From assembly GCA_902511405.1 (NCBI GenBank), contig CABXEZ010000010.1, forward strand, positions 1 to 41,308: a stretch of 41,308 nucleotides of DNA, read 5' to 3'. Position 1 is the first letter of the stretch, and each line of letters starts with the position of its first letter. Origin of the DNA: an uncultured Alphaproteobacteria bacterium. GTDB taxonomy: Bacteria; Pseudomonadota; Alphaproteobacteria; HIMB59; GCA-002718135. Positions 9,186-17,980 of the stretch are shown here, one piece after another. Position numbers and translations under genes: made by a program. The notes beneath the pieces were generated by a model. That model ran no database searches and had not been told where the DNA came from. It saw nothing but the letters and a program-made list of their open reading frames with translations.

Positions 9186-10377
9186 AAATTTAAAAAAAAG
9201 ATTCCCTGTTTTTTCAAAAAATCCTGATCTAGTTTTTTTTGATACTGCTGCTTCTGCATTAAAAGTTGATAGCATGATAAATGCAGTAAATGAGTGCTAC
9301 TCATATGAGTATGCAAACATTCACAGAGGAATTTATGAATTAAGCTCAAAATTAACAAAACGATATGAAGACTCAAGATTAATAGTCAGTAAATTTATTA
9401 AATCTCCATCTTCTGAAAATATAATATTCACAAAGAGTGCAACAGAAGGAATTAATTTAGTATCCTCTTGTCTATCAGATAATTATTTTAATGATGGCGA
9501 TGAAGTATTGCTAACTTCATTAGAGCATCATGCTAATTTAGTACCATGGCATTTAGTTTCAAAAAAAATTAAAATAATTACAGCTAAAATAAAATCTACT
9601 GGTGAGTTAGACTACAATGATTTGTTAGAAAAAATTAATTCTAAAACAAAACTTTTAGCTATTACTCACATGTCAAATGTAACTGGCTCCATAACTAACT
9701 TTGACGAAATTAAAATTAAAGCTAATAAATTGAATGTACCAATATTAATTGATGGATGTCAGTACGTTCCTCACAAAAAACTTGATATACAATTACTTGA
9801 TCCTGATTTTTATGTTTTTTCAGCACATAAATTATATGGACCTTCAGGACTTGGAATATTGTATATGAAGAGTGAATGGATAGATAGATTAGGACCATAC
9901 CAAGGTGGGGGTTCAATGATTAAAAATGTTGATACTGACTCAAGTACATACCTGAATGGTTTTCAAAAGTTTGAAGCAGGTACTCCACCAATAGCTGAGG
10001 TTATAGGTTTATCTGCATCTTTGGATTTTATAGATGAAGTTGGTATTGATAAAATTTATGAATATGAAAACGAGTTAACTAAATATGCTTACAATCAAAT
10101 GATAAAAAATAATGATATCAAAATTTATGGAGATTTTACTAATCAGACTTCTATTATTTCCTTTAATATTGATGGAATACATTTCAATGATCTTGCAATG
10201 CTATTAGATAAAAAAAATATTGCTATAAGGACGGGGCATCATTGTGCGCAACCATTTATGAAGTGCTTTAATATATCTGGAAATGCCAGAATGTCTGTTG
10301 GAGTTTATAATACAAAAGATGACATAGACTACTTTATAAAATCAATCGATGAGGTAAAAAAAATTTTAAAGTCATGA
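9178..10377 (+). CDS. sufS: Cysteine desulfurase SufS
   Basis: This PLP enzyme removes sulfur from cysteine as an enzyme-bound persulfide for Fe-S assembly. At 399 residues it fits group II (SufS/CsdA) desulfurases. The PLP lysine is K218 in FSAHKLYGPSG and the persulfide cysteine is C356 in RTGHHCAQP. A THMSNVTG segment near residue 165 matches the family. The start ATG lies inside the end of sufD. No sufE or sufU partner is in the operon; it may be encoded elsewhere. Confidence 0.96.
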   Translation: MIENLKKRFPVFSKNPDLVFFDTAASALKVDSMINAVNECYSYEYANIHRGIYELSSKLTKRYEDSRLIVSKFIKSPSSENIIFTKSATEGINLVSSCLSDNYFNDGDEVLLTSLEHHANLVPWHLVSKKIKIITAKIKSTGELDYNDLLEKINSKTKLLAITHMSNVTGSITNFDEIKIKANKLNVPILIDGCQYVPHKKLDIQLLDPDFYVFSAHKLYGPSGLGILYMKSEWIDRLGPYQGGGSMIKNVDTDSSTYLNGFQKFEAGTPPIAEVIGLSASLDFIDEVGIDKIYEYENELTKYAYNQMIKNNDIKIYGDFTNQTSIISFNIDGIHFNDLAMLLDKKNIAIRTGHHCAQPFMKCFNISGNARMSVGVYNTKDDIDYFIKSIDEVKKILKS

Positions 10378-10760
10378 CTAAAGAAAAAAAATTAGAAGAT
10401 TTTTTGCCAAATAAAAATGGAAGCTACTATAAGAAATTTGAACTTAAAAATGAAGTAAGCTTAATTAATAAAGATGAAATTATTAAATGCATTAAGACTG
10501 TCATGGATCCAGAAATACCGGTTAATTTGTATGATTTGGGTTTAATTTATTCAATTAAAAATAGTAACAATAATATATTGATAGAAATGACTTTAACTAA
10601 TCCTAATTGTCCAGTAGCAGGTCAAATGCCTGAAAATGTTGCTAAATCAATAGAGCAAATATATGGCTTAAGGTCTATTGAGGTAAAACTTGTTTGGAAA
10701 CCATCATGGAGTAAGGATTTAATGACTGAAGATGCAAAACTTGCTTTAGATATTTTTTAA
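10374..10760 (+). CDS. sufT: SufT-type DUF59/MIP18 family Fe-S maturation protein
   Basis: A 128-residue protein with a DUF59 (MIP18) domain from about residue 35 onward. The hallmark DPEIPVNLYDLGLIY is present, followed by the TNPNCPVAGQMP segment with the conserved cysteine. Members help deliver or mature Fe-S clusters and are commonly found in suf operons of bacteria and archaea. The roughly 35-residue charged N-terminal extension is typical of the SufT form. The start overlaps the sufS stop as ATGA. Confidence 0.88.
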   Translation: MTKEKKLEDFLPNKNGSYYKKFELKNEVSLINKDEIIKCIKTVMDPEIPVNLYDLGLIYSIKNSNNNILIEMTLTNPNCPVAGQMPENVAKSIEQIYGLRSIEVKLVWKPSWSKDLMTEDAKLALDIF

Positions 10761-10780
10761 AATATTGTATATCATTAATA

Positions 10781-11116
10781 ATGAGAAACATTTTAACTGT
10801 TACTGATAAAGCATCTAATCAATTAGAAAAAATTATAAAGTCAGCCCCATCTGATACTATTGGAATTCTTTTAGGTATTAATAAAACTGGATGTAATGGT
10901 CATTCCTATAAATTAGACTTTGCAAAAAAAAATGAAGTAGAGAACCTAGAATATGTGGAACAAAATAATATTAAGGTTTTTATTGATCCAAAAGCAACAA
11001 TGTTTTTAATTGGAAGTGAAATGGATTACTCGTCTGATAAGTTAGCATCTAGATTTGTATTTAAGAATCCTAATGAAAAAAGTACATGTGGATGTGGCGA
11101 ATCATTTAGTATATAA
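10781..11116 (+). CDS. sufA: A-type Fe-S carrier (HesB/IscA/SufA family)
   Basis: A 111-residue A-type carrier that accepts Fe-S clusters from the SufBCD scaffold and passes them to apo-proteins. The three cluster-binding cysteines are C38 (in TGCNGHSY), C103 and C105 (in CGCGESF). This spacing is diagnostic of the family. It is the last gene of the suf operon, 20 bp after sufT and 10 bp before the tRNA gene. Whether it is functionally SufA, IscA or ErpA cannot be decided from the sequence; context favours SufA. Confidence 0.9.
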   Translation: MRNILTVTDKASNQLEKIIKSAPSDTIGILLGINKTGCNGHSYKLDFAKKNEVENLEYVEQNNIKVFIDPKATMFLIGSEMDYSSDKLASRFVFKNPNEKSTCGCGESFSI

Positions 11117-11126
11117 CTTAAAATAT

Positions 11127-11203
11127 GGCGGAGTAGCTCAGTTGGTTAGAGCGCACGACTCATATTCGTGAAGTCGGGGGTTCAAATCCCTCCTCCGCTA
11201 CCA
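11127..11203 (+). tRNA. tRNA-Met (anticodon CAT), elongator type
   Basis: A complete 77-base cloverleaf with encoded CCA. The acceptor arms GGCGGAG / CTCCGCT pair fully with a terminal G-U, the D-arm is GCTCAGTTGGTTAGAGC, the anticodon stem is CACGA/TCGTG with loop CTCATAT (anticodon 11161-11163), and the T-arm is GGGGG TTCAAAT CCCTC. The G1-U72 wobble is not the C-A mismatch of an initiator tRNA, and the overall form resembles alphaproteobacterial elongator tRNA-Met. A tRNA-Ile2 with modified CAT is a less likely alternative. It marks the border between core genes and the glycan island. Confidence 0.95.
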
Positions 11204-11208
11204 TACTT

Positions 11209-11910
11209 ATGAATAAAAATTTATTATCAGTAATAGTTTGCGTCTATAATGAAGAGAGAACTATTGAAAAATTAATTAACAAAGTTGAAGATAGCAAGTT
11301 ACCTGATAATTTTAGCAAAGAAATAATAATTATTGATAATTGTTCAACAGATAAAACTCAAAATATATTAAAAAAATTTATCAATAAAAAAAATTTTACA
11401 ATTAAATTACAAAATAAAAATTATGGAAAAGGAAACTCAATTATTGAAGGTTTAAAAATTTCTAAAGGCGAGTTTATTGTGTTTCAAGATGCTGATTTAG
11501 AATATGATCCTGAAAATTATTTTTTTTTACTAAATAAAATATTAGAAAAAAATTTAGATGCTGTATTTGGCTCAAGATCATTAAACAATTCTGAATATCA
11601 CATTTATAAGTTAAATAGCGTAGGGTCTAAGTATTTTACAAAATTAATAAACTTCTTATACAAATCTGATTTTACAGACACATCTACAAATCATAAATTA
11701 ATTAAATCAACAGTATTAAAAAAACTTTATCTAAAATCAAAGGGATTTGAGCTGGATTTTGAGATTGCTTTAAAATTAGCAAAAGGAAAGTATAAATATG
11801 CAGAAATTCCAATATCTTTCAATCCAAGAACAAAAAAAGATGGAAAAAAAGTTAAAATAACTGATGGTTTTAAATGTTTAAAGGTAATTTTACTAAATTA
11901 TTTTAATTAA
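11209..11910 (+). CDS. Glycosyltransferase family 2 (DPM1-like)
   Basis: A 233-residue GT2 enzyme expected to transfer a sugar from a nucleotide donor, possibly to a polyprenyl phosphate. The N-terminal LLSVIVCVYNEERTI strand, the IIIIDNCSTD nucleotide-binding motif and the metal-binding DAD in FQDADLEYDP are visible. The C-terminal TKKDGKKVKITDG segment is typical of the dolichol-phosphate-mannose-synthase-like subgroup. No membrane helices are present. Its ATG lies 5 bp after the tRNA, so it is the first island gene and lacks room for a promoter of its own after the tRNA. Confidence 0.9.
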   Translation: MNKNLLSVIVCVYNEERTIEKLINKVEDSKLPDNFSKEIIIIDNCSTDKTQNILKKFINKKNFTIKLQNKNYGKGNSIIEGLKISKGEFIVFQDADLEYDPENYFFLLNKILEKNLDAVFGSRSLNNSEYHIYKLNSVGSKYFTKLINFLYKSDFTDTSTNHKLIKSTVLKKLYLKSKGFELDFEIALKLAKGKYKYAEIPISFNPRTKKDGKKVKITDGFKCLKVILLNYFN

Positions 11911-11936
11911 ATGAAAATAATATATTCTAAATAATA

Positions 11937-12995
11937 ATGATAAATTTAGGATTATATAAAAATTTGAAAGTATTAGTTACAGGCTCAACAGGTTTTAAAG
12001 GGTCATGGATGTGTTTTTGGTTATTATTGTTAGGAGCAAGAGTATATGGAATTTCTTTAAAACCAAATGAGGAGTCAGTATTATTTAATTCATTAAAGCT
12101 TAGTTCTAAAATTAGACAATATAATATTGATATTACAAATTATGACAAAGTAAAAAAAATTATTAATCAAATAAAACCAGATATAATTTTTCATCTTGCT
12201 GCTCAATCACTTGTATCAAAAAGCTTTGAAGACCCCTTAACAACAATTAATACTAATATTTATGGTAGCTCAGTAATTTTGAAATCTTATATAGATAACA
12301 ATTGTGATACTTTAATTTTTTGCACATCAGACAAATGTTATAAAAATAAAGAATGGATATGGGGCTACAAAGAAAACGATGAACTAGGAGGCATTGACCC
12401 ATATTCTTCATCAAAGGCATCTGCAGAAATTATTTTTCATTCATTTGTTAGTTCTTATAAACTTAATAATAAAAGAACTAAATGTGCATCTGTAAGAGCT
12501 GGAAATGTAATAGGAGGAGGTGATTATAATAAAGATAGATTAGTGCCCGATATAATCAAAAATTATTTTAAGGGGAAAACTATAAATATTAAAAACCCAT
12601 CTTCTGTAAGACCTTGGCAATTTGTATTAGAGCCAATTTCTGGATATTTAGAGTTAGGATTAATTTTATTTAATAAATCAAAAAAATATAAAATACCATC
12701 ATGGAATTTTGGCCCAGATATTAATAAGATTTACACAGTTGATCATTTAATAAAATTCACAAAAAAAAATATTTTTAAAAACTTAAAATATAGTTATAAA
12801 AAAAATCATAAATTTTATGAGTCCAAATTATTATTTCTAAGCAATGAAAAAGCAAAATTAGAATTAGGATGGAGGCCAAGATTCAATGTTGAGCAAACAC
12901 TTGAGTTTACATTTGATTGGTATGACTCTTATTACAGTGGTGAAAATATCATTAATACAACTGCTGATCAAATAGAGAAATATTCTAAATCATAA
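11937..12995 (+). CDS. rfbG: CDP-glucose 4,6-dehydratase
   Basis: This extended SDR enzyme converts CDP-glucose to CDP-4-keto-6-deoxyglucose, the branch point for CDP-activated 6-deoxy and branched sugars. It has 352 residues. The NAD-binding motif is TGSTGFKGSW, and the catalytic region shows TSDKCY followed by YSSSKASAE with the YxxxK pair. The GFKGSW and SDKCYKN segments are specific to RfbG/DdhB over dTDP- and GDP-sugar dehydratases. The cognate cytidylyltransferase is nearby at 15114-15884 on the opposite strand. Its stop overlaps the next start as TAATG. Confidence 0.93.
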   Translation: MINLGLYKNLKVLVTGSTGFKGSWMCFWLLLLGARVYGISLKPNEESVLFNSLKLSSKIRQYNIDITNYDKVKKIINQIKPDIIFHLAAQSLVSKSFEDPLTTINTNIYGSSVILKSYIDNNCDTLIFCTSDKCYKNKEWIWGYKENDELGGIDPYSSSKASAEIIFHSFVSSYKLNNKRTKCASVRAGNVIGGGDYNKDRLVPDIIKNYFKGKTINIKNPSSVRPWQFVLEPISGYLELGLILFNKSKKYKIPSWNFGPDINKIYTVDHLIKFTKKNIFKNLKYSYKKNHKFYESKLLFLSNEKAKLELGWRPRFNVEQTLEFTFDWYDSYYSGENIINTTADQIEKYSKS

Positions 12996-14218
12996 TGCCA
13001 ATATGTAGGATATGTAAAAAAAAAAAACTATCACTTGTTTTTAATTATAAAAAAAATGCATTTGCTGGTTCATTATTAAAAAAAAGCCAGATTAAAAATG
13101 AAAAGAAATTTGATTTAAAACTTTTATATTGTGATAACTGCTCTCATCTACAAATAAATAAATTAGTTGATCCTGGTTTATTATTTAATAATTATTTATG
13201 GGAAACAGGAATTTCAAATTCAAATATTAAATTAATAAATAATTTAGTTAAAGATATAAAAAAATATACAAATAAAAGAAAAAAAAATAATTTTTTTGAA
13301 ATAGCTAGTAATGATGGATCTTGTTTAAAGATTATTAAGAAAAATTTCGATGGAAAAATTATTGGTATTGACCCAGCTAAAAAGATTGCTGCTAACGCTA
13401 ATAAAAATGGCATTTATACAATCAATAAATTTTTTTCCGCTAAAAACTCTCAAATAATCAAATCAAGATTTAATCTCTTTAACATCTGTATAGCTAGAAA
13501 TGTAATTGCACATGTTCAAGATCCAGTTGATATTTTTTTTGGAGTTAAAGAAATAATTGAAAAAGATGGTATTTTTATATTAGAATTTCCACATCTATTA
13601 AATATATATAAAGAGTTACAATATGATAATGTTTTTCATGAACATGTTGGATATCATTCCTTAAAATCCATAATAGATATATGTTTAATTACAGATATGA
13701 AGGTAATAAATGTAAAAAAAATTAATTCACAAGGCGGTTCATTAAGAGTTTTTATATCTAAAAATAAAAAACATAAAGTGTCAAGGAGTGTAAATAAAAT
13801 ATTAATAGAAGAATCAAAAATAAAATTATTTAATAAAAAAATTTGGATGAATTTCAATTCTAAAATAAAAAATAATCTAAATAAATTAGAAAAATTACTT
13901 AATAATTTACATAAAAAAAATAAGAAAATATCAGTTTATGGAGCTTCTGGTAAAGGACAGTCGCTACTGCAATTAATTAAAAATTCTGATAAAATTTTTG
14001 ATAAAGTATATGATAAAAGTAAAATGAAACAGGGTCTTTATACGCCAGGTACACATATAAAGATCTCCAATCCATCTAATATATATATAGATAAACCAGA
14101 TTATATTTTTGTATGTACTTGGAATTTGATTGATGAAATTGTTGAAGAACATAAAAAATTTATACTGAATGGAGGTAAATTTATAATACCTTTTCCTTTA
14201 CCAAAAATTATAAAATGA
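12995..14218 (+). CDS. Zinc-binding sugar C-methyltransferase (TylC3/NovU-type)
   Basis: A 407-residue SAM-dependent methyltransferase likely to methylate carbon of a nucleotide-bound keto-sugar. The N-terminal zinc-binding domain (Methyltransf_13 type) has C4, C7, C46 and C49. The SAM site reads FEIASNDGSCL, and FHEHVGYHSL corresponds to the active-site histidine region of C-3 methyltransferases. A C-terminal Rossmann-like domain begins near YGASGKGQ (Methyltransf_14 type). It lies between the CDP-glucose dehydratase and an SDR reductase, overlapping both, so CDP-4-keto-6-deoxyhexose is the inferred substrate. Confidence 0.88.
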   Translation: MPICRICKKKKLSLVFNYKKNAFAGSLLKKSQIKNEKKFDLKLLYCDNCSHLQINKLVDPGLLFNNYLWETGISNSNIKLINNLVKDIKKYTNKRKKNNFFEIASNDGSCLKIIKKNFDGKIIGIDPAKKIAANANKNGIYTINKFFSAKNSQIIKSRFNLFNICIARNVIAHVQDPVDIFFGVKEIIEKDGIFILEFPHLLNIYKELQYDNVFHEHVGYHSLKSIIDICLITDMKVINVKKINSQGGSLRVFISKNKKHKVSRSVNKILIEESKIKLFNKKIWMNFNSKIKNNLNKLEKLLNNLHKKNKKISVYGASGKGQSLLQLIKNSDKIFDKVYDKSKMKQGLYTPGTHIKISNPSNIYIDKPDYIFVCTWNLIDEIVEEHKKFILNGGKFIIPFPLPKIIK

Positions 14219-15117
14219 AAAAAAAACTTCTTATAATAGGCATAAATAGTTTTTTGGGTTCAAATTTTTATAAGTTCGTAATAAATAATAATGAATATTT
14301 AGTTTTTGGAACAATAAACAAAGAAACTTATAGGATAAATAAATATTTAAAAAAAAATATAAATAATATTTTCAAAATAAACCTTAATAAAAACAATGAC
14401 AAACTATCTAAATTATTAGATAAAATTAAGCCAAATTTAATTATTAATTTTAGTGGCTATTCAAATCTAGATTTATCAGAAAAAGTAAAATTCAATATTG
14501 ATATTATTAAAAACATAATTAATTCGATAAAAAAATCAAAAATTAAGATAGAACATTTTTATAATGTTGGTTCATGTGAAGAATACCAAGGATCAAAATT
14601 TAAACTAAAAGAAAATAAAAAACTCTTTTCTATCTCAGGTTATGGAAAACATAAAATTAAAATTCATAATTATTTACTTAAAACTTCGAAAGTAAATTAT
14701 TTTAAATATACAAATATAAGAACTTTTAATGTTTTGAGTAAAGATAAATATAAAAAAAATATTATTACTTATATTAAGTCTAATTTTATTAATAAAAAAA
14801 TAAACTTATATAATAAATATGCAATAAGAGATTTTATATGGATAGATGATTATATTTTTTCAGTCTATTCAATATTAAAAAATAATAAAAACAATTATAA
14901 AGCAATAAATATTGGAACAGGTAAAGGAACTTCAATTGAAAATATAATGGATTATATTCAGAAAAAAAAACAAATATATTTTAAAAATATAAATTTTGAT
15001 AAAAATAAAAAAATTCCAGCTGACAATATTAAGGTTGCAAATAATGATAGATTAAAAAAAATGGTTAAACATTATAAATATCTAGGTATTTATAAAATAA
15101 TAGATAAGCTGATTTAA
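14215..15117 (+). CDS. SDR-family NAD(P)-dependent sugar reductase/epimerase
   Basis: A 300-residue extended SDR protein. The dinucleotide motif is GINSFLGSN, and the active site shows a serine in NVGSCEEY with the YxxxK pair as YGKHK. A late RDFIWIDD segment matches the RDFIHVDD motif of nucleotide-sugar SDRs. Given its place after rfbG and the C-methyltransferase, a 4-ketoreductase or epimerase acting on a CDP-4-keto sugar (RfbJ-like) is most likely. It overlaps the methyltransferase by 4 bp and its last codons overlap the convergent cytidylyltransferase. It is extremely rich in Lys, Asn and Ile. Confidence 0.8.
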   Translation: MKKKLLIIGINSFLGSNFYKFVINNNEYLVFGTINKETYRINKYLKKNINNIFKINLNKNNDKLSKLLDKIKPNLIINFSGYSNLDLSEKVKFNIDIIKNIINSIKKSKIKIEHFYNVGSCEEYQGSKFKLKENKKLFSISGYGKHKIKIHNYLLKTSKVNYFKYTNIRTFNVLSKDKYKKNIITYIKSNFINKKINLYNKYAIRDFIWIDDYIFSVYSILKNNKNNYKAINIGTGKGTSIENIMDYIQKKKQIYFKNINFDKNKKIPADNIKVANNDRLKKMVKHYKYLGIYKIIDKLI

Positions 15118-15884
15118 TTTTTTTTTAAAAATTTTTTTAATTCAATTAGATCTTTTAATGTATCAACTGATTTCCAAAACTTTTTATGATGATAAACATT
15201 AAACCTTTTCTTTTTTATGATTTTTTTTATAACTCCATTTTCAAGATCTAGTTTTTTATATTTATAAAAATATTCAATTGAATTTTTTTTGAAGAAAAAA
15301 TATCCAATATTTACCATATTTTCTATCACTGGTTTTTCAATTATTTGAGTAACAACACTTTTTTCATTTATAGAATAGTGACCATATTGAGATCTCATTA
15401 TCATACCAACACCAGTAGCATCACAATTAGAATCATAATGATATTTAAAAACCTTTTTCAAATTTACATTACCAATTGCATCTCCATATGAAACAATAAA
15501 TTTATTTATAGATAATTTTTTAACTACCTCATATACTCTTTCAGCTTTATTCTTATATAAACCGGTATAGCAAAGATAAATGTTAATTTCTTTTTTTTTA
15601 TTATTACAAAAATATAAATAATCATTTTCATCATAAGCAATGTTACATTTGATATTGCCTATTCTTTGTATTTTTTTAAAGTATTCTATAAATTCATTTT
15701 TATAAAAACCAAGTGGTAAAATAAAGTTTTGAATTTCATATTTAATAAAATTTTTTAATACATAAATGATTAATGTATTCTTATCAATATATCCCAATGA
15801 CTTAGGCATACTATCAGTATCATTGAAATCTTTAAATCTTGTACTCCGACCACCTACTAATATAATTGTATGATAAGATTTCAT
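15114..15884 (-). CDS. rfbF: Glucose-1-phosphate cytidylyltransferase-like nucleotidyltransferase
   Basis: Expected to make CDP-glucose from CTP and glucose 1-phosphate, the substrate for the dehydratase at 11937. It has 256 residues. The nucleotidyl-transferase N-terminus shows VGGRSTRF and a conserved lysine in MPKSLG; the LPLGFYKNEFIEYF segment and the ending FWKSVDTLKDLIEL match RfbF (FW..DT..D). It is more divergent than typical RfbF, so another NTP-sugar specificity is possible. It is convergent with the SDR gene and divergent from the acyltransferase. Confidence 0.75.
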   Translation of the reverse strand: MKSYHTIILVGGRSTRFKDFNDTDSMPKSLGYIDKNTLIIYVLKNFIKYEIQNFILPLGFYKNEFIEYFKKIQRIGNIKCNIAYDENDYLYFCNNKKKEINIYLCYTGLYKNKAERVYEVVKKLSINKFIVSYGDAIGNVNLKKVFKYHYDSNCDATGVGMIMRSQYGHYSINEKSVVTQIIEKPVIENMVNIGYFFFKKNSIEYFYKYKKLDLENGVIKKIIKKKRFNVYHHKKFWKSVDTLKDLIELKKFLKKN

Positions 15885-15925
15885 GATTTATAGTTTATAT
15901 TAAATTTATTAACTATCAAATTATT
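15885..15925. promoter_or_regulatory. Divergent intergenic region, rfbF / acyltransferase
   Basis: A 41-bp, almost purely A/T gap between two divergent starts (ATG on minus at 15884, GTG on plus at 15926). Both promoters must lie here or reach into the neighbouring genes. I see no convincing -35/-10 pair or operator. Confidence 0.3.
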
Positions 15926-17980
15926 GTGAAAAATTATAGAATTTTTGAATATAGTTATCAAAAACATATTGATGCTATACGTGCTCTAGCTGTTTTTGTA
16001 GTTTGGTTATTTCATTTAAATCCCAATTTATTTCCTGGAGGTTATGTTGGAGTAGATATTTTTTTTGTTGTATCAGGTTATGTAATAACACTATCAATAT
16101 TTAGAGACATAGAAAAAAACAATAAGTTTAGTTTATTTGAATTTTATAAAAAGAGATTCTTTAGAATATTTCCTGCACTTTTTTTCTTAATAATCTCTAC
16201 TTTTATTTTTTATTTATTTTTTGGTTATTTATTTGAGATTAATTATGTAAGTAAAATTGGTATTGCATCACTTTTTGGAATTTCAAATATATTTTATATT
16301 TATTTAAAGAGTGATTATTTCCTAGAGAATGAATTAAATCCTTTTTTACATACATGGTCTCTAGGGGTTGAGGAACAATTTTATTTCATGTATCCATTAA
16401 TAATATCATCAATCCTATTACTTTCATCATATTTTTACAAAAAAAAATTTAAATTTCTATTAATATTAATCTTTACTTTTTTAATAATGCTTTCTTTTTT
16501 ATGTTTTTATTTATTTAAAAATACAACTTTAGGTAATTTTTACTCACCTTTGTCGAGATTTTGGGAATTATTCCTTGGTTGTTTACTTTATCTAGTTTTC
16601 GAGAATAAAAAAATAAATTTTAATAAAATTATAATTTTTACTATAATTATTTTATTTTTTTTTATTATTTTTTTTGATGATTTAATAAATAATATTTATT
16701 TGACATTACCTTTAGTTACAATCTTTGCATCAATTATATTAATTTCTAATAAAAATATAACTAATTATATTAATAACTATTATTTTTTATATCTTGGGAA
16801 AATTTCATATTCACTTTATTTATGGCACTTGCCAGTATTATATTTTACCAAAATTTATTTACAAGGTTTTATATTTCTTGTGGCTAATATTATTATTGTT
16901 CTAATATTGTCAATAATTTCATTCCATTTAGTTGAAAAAATTTTTAGGTATAGCCGTATTGCCCAAAGAATTTTTTTATTAATTATATTTGGTTTATTTA
17001 TTTTTTTATCATTATTTATTATTAATGTAAAAGTTAACCAAAATTTAAATTTTAATAACTTGTATAATAATCAATTAAATAATTTATCTAATTTTTTTAA
17101 AAACTATAATATATTTGAGTTAAATTATAATTTATCTAATAGATCAAAATGGGATGTAAGTATTAATAATCAAAATATTTCTAAATGTGAAAATTCTAAC
17201 TCTACATTCAATATTAACAGAGTTATTGATCAAGATTGTTTAATTAAAAATTCTAATGAAAAAATATTTATTATCAATGGCGACAGTCATGCAACACATT
17301 ATTTTCCTATGATTAATAATTTAGATTTAAATAAATCAATTTATTTAAAAACATTTGAAGGTTGCATGTTCGTACCTAATATTTTTGTTATTGGTAAAGA
17401 GAATTATAAAAAGAAAATATTTAAAAATTTTTACAAATGTCAAGAATATGTAACTCAACAAATAACAAATATAAAAAATATGGACACTCAATTTAAGGAT
17501 GTTTATTTAATATTATCATCAAGATACATTGCTTATATTAACCAATTCTTATTAATGAATAAAAACAAAGTAATATTTGATAATGATAAAATTTATGAAG
17601 TTATTTTTAATTCTTTAAATGAATTAATGTATGAGCTCAAAAATATAAAAATTATTCTTATATCACCTTTGCCAGAATTTAATCACTATCCTTACTCTTG
17701 TTTTTTAAATAAAAAGATGTGTAAAAATGATTTAATATATGATCTTAAAAGGGTAGAGCGTCTTTACAAAGTATTAGCAAAAATTTCTAGCATTCACAAT
17801 AATGTTTATTTATTTAACCCATACAATAAAATATGTAATTTAGATAAAAGCTTTTGCAGTATGTACGATTCTCAAAAGGATATATTATTTTTTAAGGACA
17901 CAGATCATTTGACTGTAGAAGGAAGTTCTTTTTTAACAAAATATTTTGAGTTATTCTTAGATAAAAATTTAATTAACTAA
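15926..17980 (+). CDS. Membrane O-acyltransferase with fused SGNH domain (OafA/AT3 family)
   Basis: A 684-residue inner-membrane acyltransferase that probably O-acetylates a surface glycan. The N-terminal AT3 domain (about residues 10-350) starts with HIDAIRALAV and the conserved GGYVGVDIFFVVSGY, with about ten or eleven hydrophobic segments and HTWSLGVEEQFY. The C-terminal periplasmic SGNH domain begins with NGDSHATHYFP (the nucleophile serine in GDS) and ends with DTDHLT, which supplies the Asp and His. The AT3-SGNH architecture is known from OafA/OafB-type O-antigen acetylases. The start is GTG. It converges with the next gene, overlapping it by 12 bp. Confidence 0.92.
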   Translation: MKNYRIFEYSYQKHIDAIRALAVFVVWLFHLNPNLFPGGYVGVDIFFVVSGYVITLSIFRDIEKNNKFSLFEFYKKRFFRIFPALFFLIISTFIFYLFFGYLFEINYVSKIGIASLFGISNIFYIYLKSDYFLENELNPFLHTWSLGVEEQFYFMYPLIISSILLLSSYFYKKKFKFLLILIFTFLIMLSFLCFYLFKNTTLGNFYSPLSRFWELFLGCLLYLVFENKKINFNKIIIFTIIILFFFIIFFDDLINNIYLTLPLVTIFASIILISNKNITNYINNYYFLYLGKISYSLYLWHLPVLYFTKIYLQGFIFLVANIIIVLILSIISFHLVEKIFRYSRIAQRIFLLIIFGLFIFLSLFIINVKVNQNLNFNNLYNNQLNNLSNFFKNYNIFELNYNLSNRSKWDVSINNQNISKCENSNSTFNINRVIDQDCLIKNSNEKIFIINGDSHATHYFPMINNLDLNKSIYLKTFEGCMFVPNIFVIGKENYKKKIFKNFYKCQEYVTQQITNIKNMDTQFKDVYLILSSRYIAYINQFLLMNKNKVIFDNDKIYEVIFNSLNELMYELKNIKIILISPLPEFNHYPYSCFLNKKMCKNDLIYDLKRVERLYKVLAKISSIHNNVYLFNPYNKICNLDKSFCSMYDSQKDILFFKDTDHLTVEGSSFLTKYFELFLDKNLIN

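Noticed and set aside
13192-13857. Short minus-strand frames inside the C-methyltransferase gene
   Set aside because: They are antisense shadows of a gene with clear zinc and SAM motifs and have no neighbouring start signals or homology that I recognise.
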